From: Streptomyces sp. RB17
GTDB lineage: Bacteria; Actinomycetota; Actinomycetes; Streptomycetales; Streptomycetaceae
Assembly: GCF_009604455.1 (NCBI RefSeq)
Contig: NZ_WEGL01000012.1
Coordinates: 62,001-126,000 of the forward strand
Direction: 5' to 3'
Length of the DNA stretch: 64,000 nt
Part shown: positions 62,751 through 64,000 of the stretch, one piece after another
Layout of the letters: each line of letters opens with the position of its first letter
Numbering within the stretch: the stretch's first letter is position 1
Program-made: the position numbers and the translations under genes
Notes under the pieces: generated by a model
The model's input: the letters and a program-made list of their open reading frames with translations, nothing else
What the model was told of the DNA's origin: nothing
Database searches by the model: none

Positions 62751-63844
62751 GAACGGAACCTCGGCATGACCTCGCGCGCGAAGAGCTCCAGCGAGCGCCT
62801 GCCCCACTCGGTGCGCTGCGGGGTCAGGGTCCCGCCGAGGAAGCCACCGAGGATGTTGCCTATCCCCACGCCGGCCACCTCACGCAGGTGCTCCGCCACC
62901 GTGTCCGGGCTTCCCCACAGGCACCAGGTGCGCTGCCAGCCGGGTTTGCGGGCGTCGTGCACGGGCCCGAGCTCCACGCCGCTGAGCTTCTCGGCCGCCT
63001 TGTTGGCACCGTGCTCACGCTCCACGGCGGCCTGGTACAGCTCGATGATCTGCTGGAACTCGTCCTCGGCCTGCTCGTCGGTGGGGGCGACGTGGACGTG
63101 CTGGTAGGTGTGGGTGGTCCAGCCCAGCGCCCGGTCGACGGCCTCCTGCCCGTGCCCGGCGGCTTCCAGGGCGTCCCGGTAGGCGGCGAAGTGCCTGCGC
63201 AGGTGGACGAGGGGCTCGCCGTCGTCGAGCGCGGGAGGAGTGAAGGCGGGGATGAAGGCGGGCTGGGCGAGCTGAGCCGCGCGCTGGGTGCTGGACGGGC
63301 GCAGGGCCACCGACATGAGCTGCGGTCCCTGGACGGAGTACGGAGCGGGGACGATGCGGGAGACCACCGAACCCCGGTAGTGGCCGTTGTCGAAGACGAC
63401 CGGCTCGTCGTCCGTCTTCTTGTCCCACAGCCGCTGGACGATCTCCAGGTTGGAGACGGACAGCTGCGGGGTGTCCTTGTAGTTGATGCCGAGGCCGATC
63501 ATCTCCTCCGGCGTGGTGCCGCTGCCGATGCCGACGAGGACCTTGCCGTCGGTGAGCTGGTCGAGGAGGTTCAGCCGTTCGGCGAACCGGACGGGGTGGT
63601 GCAGCGGGATGGTCTGCACGGAGAAGCCGAAGTGCAGTCTGGGCAGGCGTGCCGCGAGGTACGCCGCGAACATCATGGGGTCGCTGGCGGGAGGCGCGTA
63701 CCCGGTGAAGTGGTGATCCGGCAGGAAGACGGCGTCGAATCCCAGACGCTCGACGTCGGTGGCGTGCTGGACCATGGCCTCCATGACGGCACGGTCCTCG
63801 TGCGGTCCCGCCGAGCGGGTGGTGAGGAAAGCGGAAAAGCGCAC
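62747..63844 (-). CDS. LLM-class flavin-dependent oxidoreductase
   Basis: Luciferase-like monooxygenase family protein of 365 residues. The GTG at 63844 with GGAGG five bases ahead is chosen. FSAFLTTRSAGP starts the barrel; FDAVFLPDHHFTGYAPPASD, VGIGSGTTPEEMIGLGI and GSPDTVAEHLREVAG are family blocks. These enzymes use reduced FMN, supplied by a separate reductase, to oxygenate small molecules. It leads an operon with the GH3 glucosidase and an exporter, and its promoter is one of the cleanest in the window. Confidence 0.86.
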   Translation of the reverse strand: MRFSAFLTTRSAGPHEDRAVMEAMVQHATDVERLGFDAVFLPDHHFTGYAPPASDPMMFAAYLAARLPRLHFGFSVQTIPLHHPVRFAERLNLLDQLTDGKVLVGIGSGTTPEEMIGLGINYKDTPQLSVSNLEIVQRLWDKKTDDEPVVFDNGHYRGSVVSRIVPAPYSVQGPQLMSVALRPSSTQRAAQLAQPAFIPAFTPPALDDGEPLVHLRRHFAAYRDALEAAGHGQEAVDRALGWTTHTYQHVHVAPTDEQAEDEFQQIIELYQAAVEREHGANKAAEKLSGVELGPVHDARKPGWQRTWCLWGSPDTVAEHLREVAGVGIGNILGGFLGGTLTPQRTEWGRRSLELFAREVMPRFRS

Positions 63845-63876
63845 AGTGACCTCCAGACCGGCCCGTCGCGACCGAT

Positions 63877-63935
63877 CAAATTCATAATTTTGGTTCTGAT
63901 ACTTGAGTATGTGGCTGCCCATAGAGGGGTGTCAA
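63877..63935 (-). promoter_or_regulatory. LLM/GH3 operon promoter with TetR-type site D
   Basis: TTGACA (63935-63930) and CATACT (63911-63906) are 18 bp apart on the minus strand. Directly downstream lies the AT-rich block ATCAGAACCAAAATTATGAA and TTTG (63900-63877), which shares ATCAGAA and GAATTTGwTC with site C at 58.7 kb but has seven extra bases in the middle. The spacing to the -10 box is the same as at the other sites. Confidence 0.55.
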
Positions 63936-64000
63936 CGACGCGTCCGCGGAGCCGCCGCAGGACGGCGATGGGCGCGGACGCACCGGTACGGCTCCGGCTA

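Overview
The window is high-GC actinobacterial DNA and most probably comes from a Streptomyces chromosome. The signs are strong GC bias at third codon positions, many GTG starts, ATGA and GTGA start-stop overlaps, several promoters with the -10 box only 6-7 nt from the start codon (leaderless mRNAs), a ceb-type cellobiose locus with a CebR-type operator, and common streptomycete debris families (IS110, IS701, DUF2127, CsbD, LURP-one, Hint and RHS toxin fragments). I saw no rRNA, tRNA, CRISPR array or intact insertion sequence.

Layout. 1-6.7 kb: a cello-oligosaccharide uptake and hydrolysis operon (lipoprotein binder, two permeases, GH1 beta-glucosidase) with its divergent LacI-type regulator and one operator. 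6.8-10 kb: transposase and gene fragments plus one small exported protein. 10-16.3 kb: short-chain dehydrogenases, an NmrA-like protein, a truncated lipB, an epoxide hydrolase and two TetR genes (one frameshifted) sharing three identical palindromes. 16.5-17.8 kb: a relic of a Hint-domain polymorphic toxin. 17.8-21 kb: an alcohol and aldehyde dehydrogenase pair under a divergent MarR regulator. 21-26.8 kb: more IS fragments around intact DinB-like, GDPD and YihY/BrkB genes. 26.8-37 kb: an NmrA protein, a DUF5996 protein, an RHS relic, an FMN-reductase/hydrolase pair, HTTM and M23 genes, and an S53 peptidase and FAD-oxidoreductase pair; the hydrolase, the S53 gene and the FAD gene all carry frameshifts.

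37.4-48.5 kb is a coherent aromatic catabolic block: two FAH-family hydrolases, a cyclase-family hydrolase, an FAD monooxygenase, an amidohydrolase, an extradiol dioxygenase, an SDR, a divergent LysR regulator, an MFS transporter, and an unusual flavin reductase fused to an IclR-type effector domain. 49.2-64 kb is a glycoside catabolic block: two paralogous TetR regulators, a TIM-barrel isomerase/epimerase, a Gfo/Idh/MocA oxidoreductase and a pyranose-oxidase-like GMC flavoenzyme in one operon, a second sugar ABC importer, and an LLM flavoenzyme/GH3 glucosidase/MFS operon.

Working model (inference): the last two blocks together take up an aromatic glycoside, oxidise or hydrolyse its sugar, and degrade the aglycone by hydroxylation and ring cleavage. 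Related AT-rich sites (best copy AGAAT-N4-ATTCT), three of them placed just downstream of the -10 box, occur at four promoters across both blocks (48.5, 49.9, 58.7 and 63.9 kb). They would make a TetR-controlled regulon and are the most interesting undescribed feature here.
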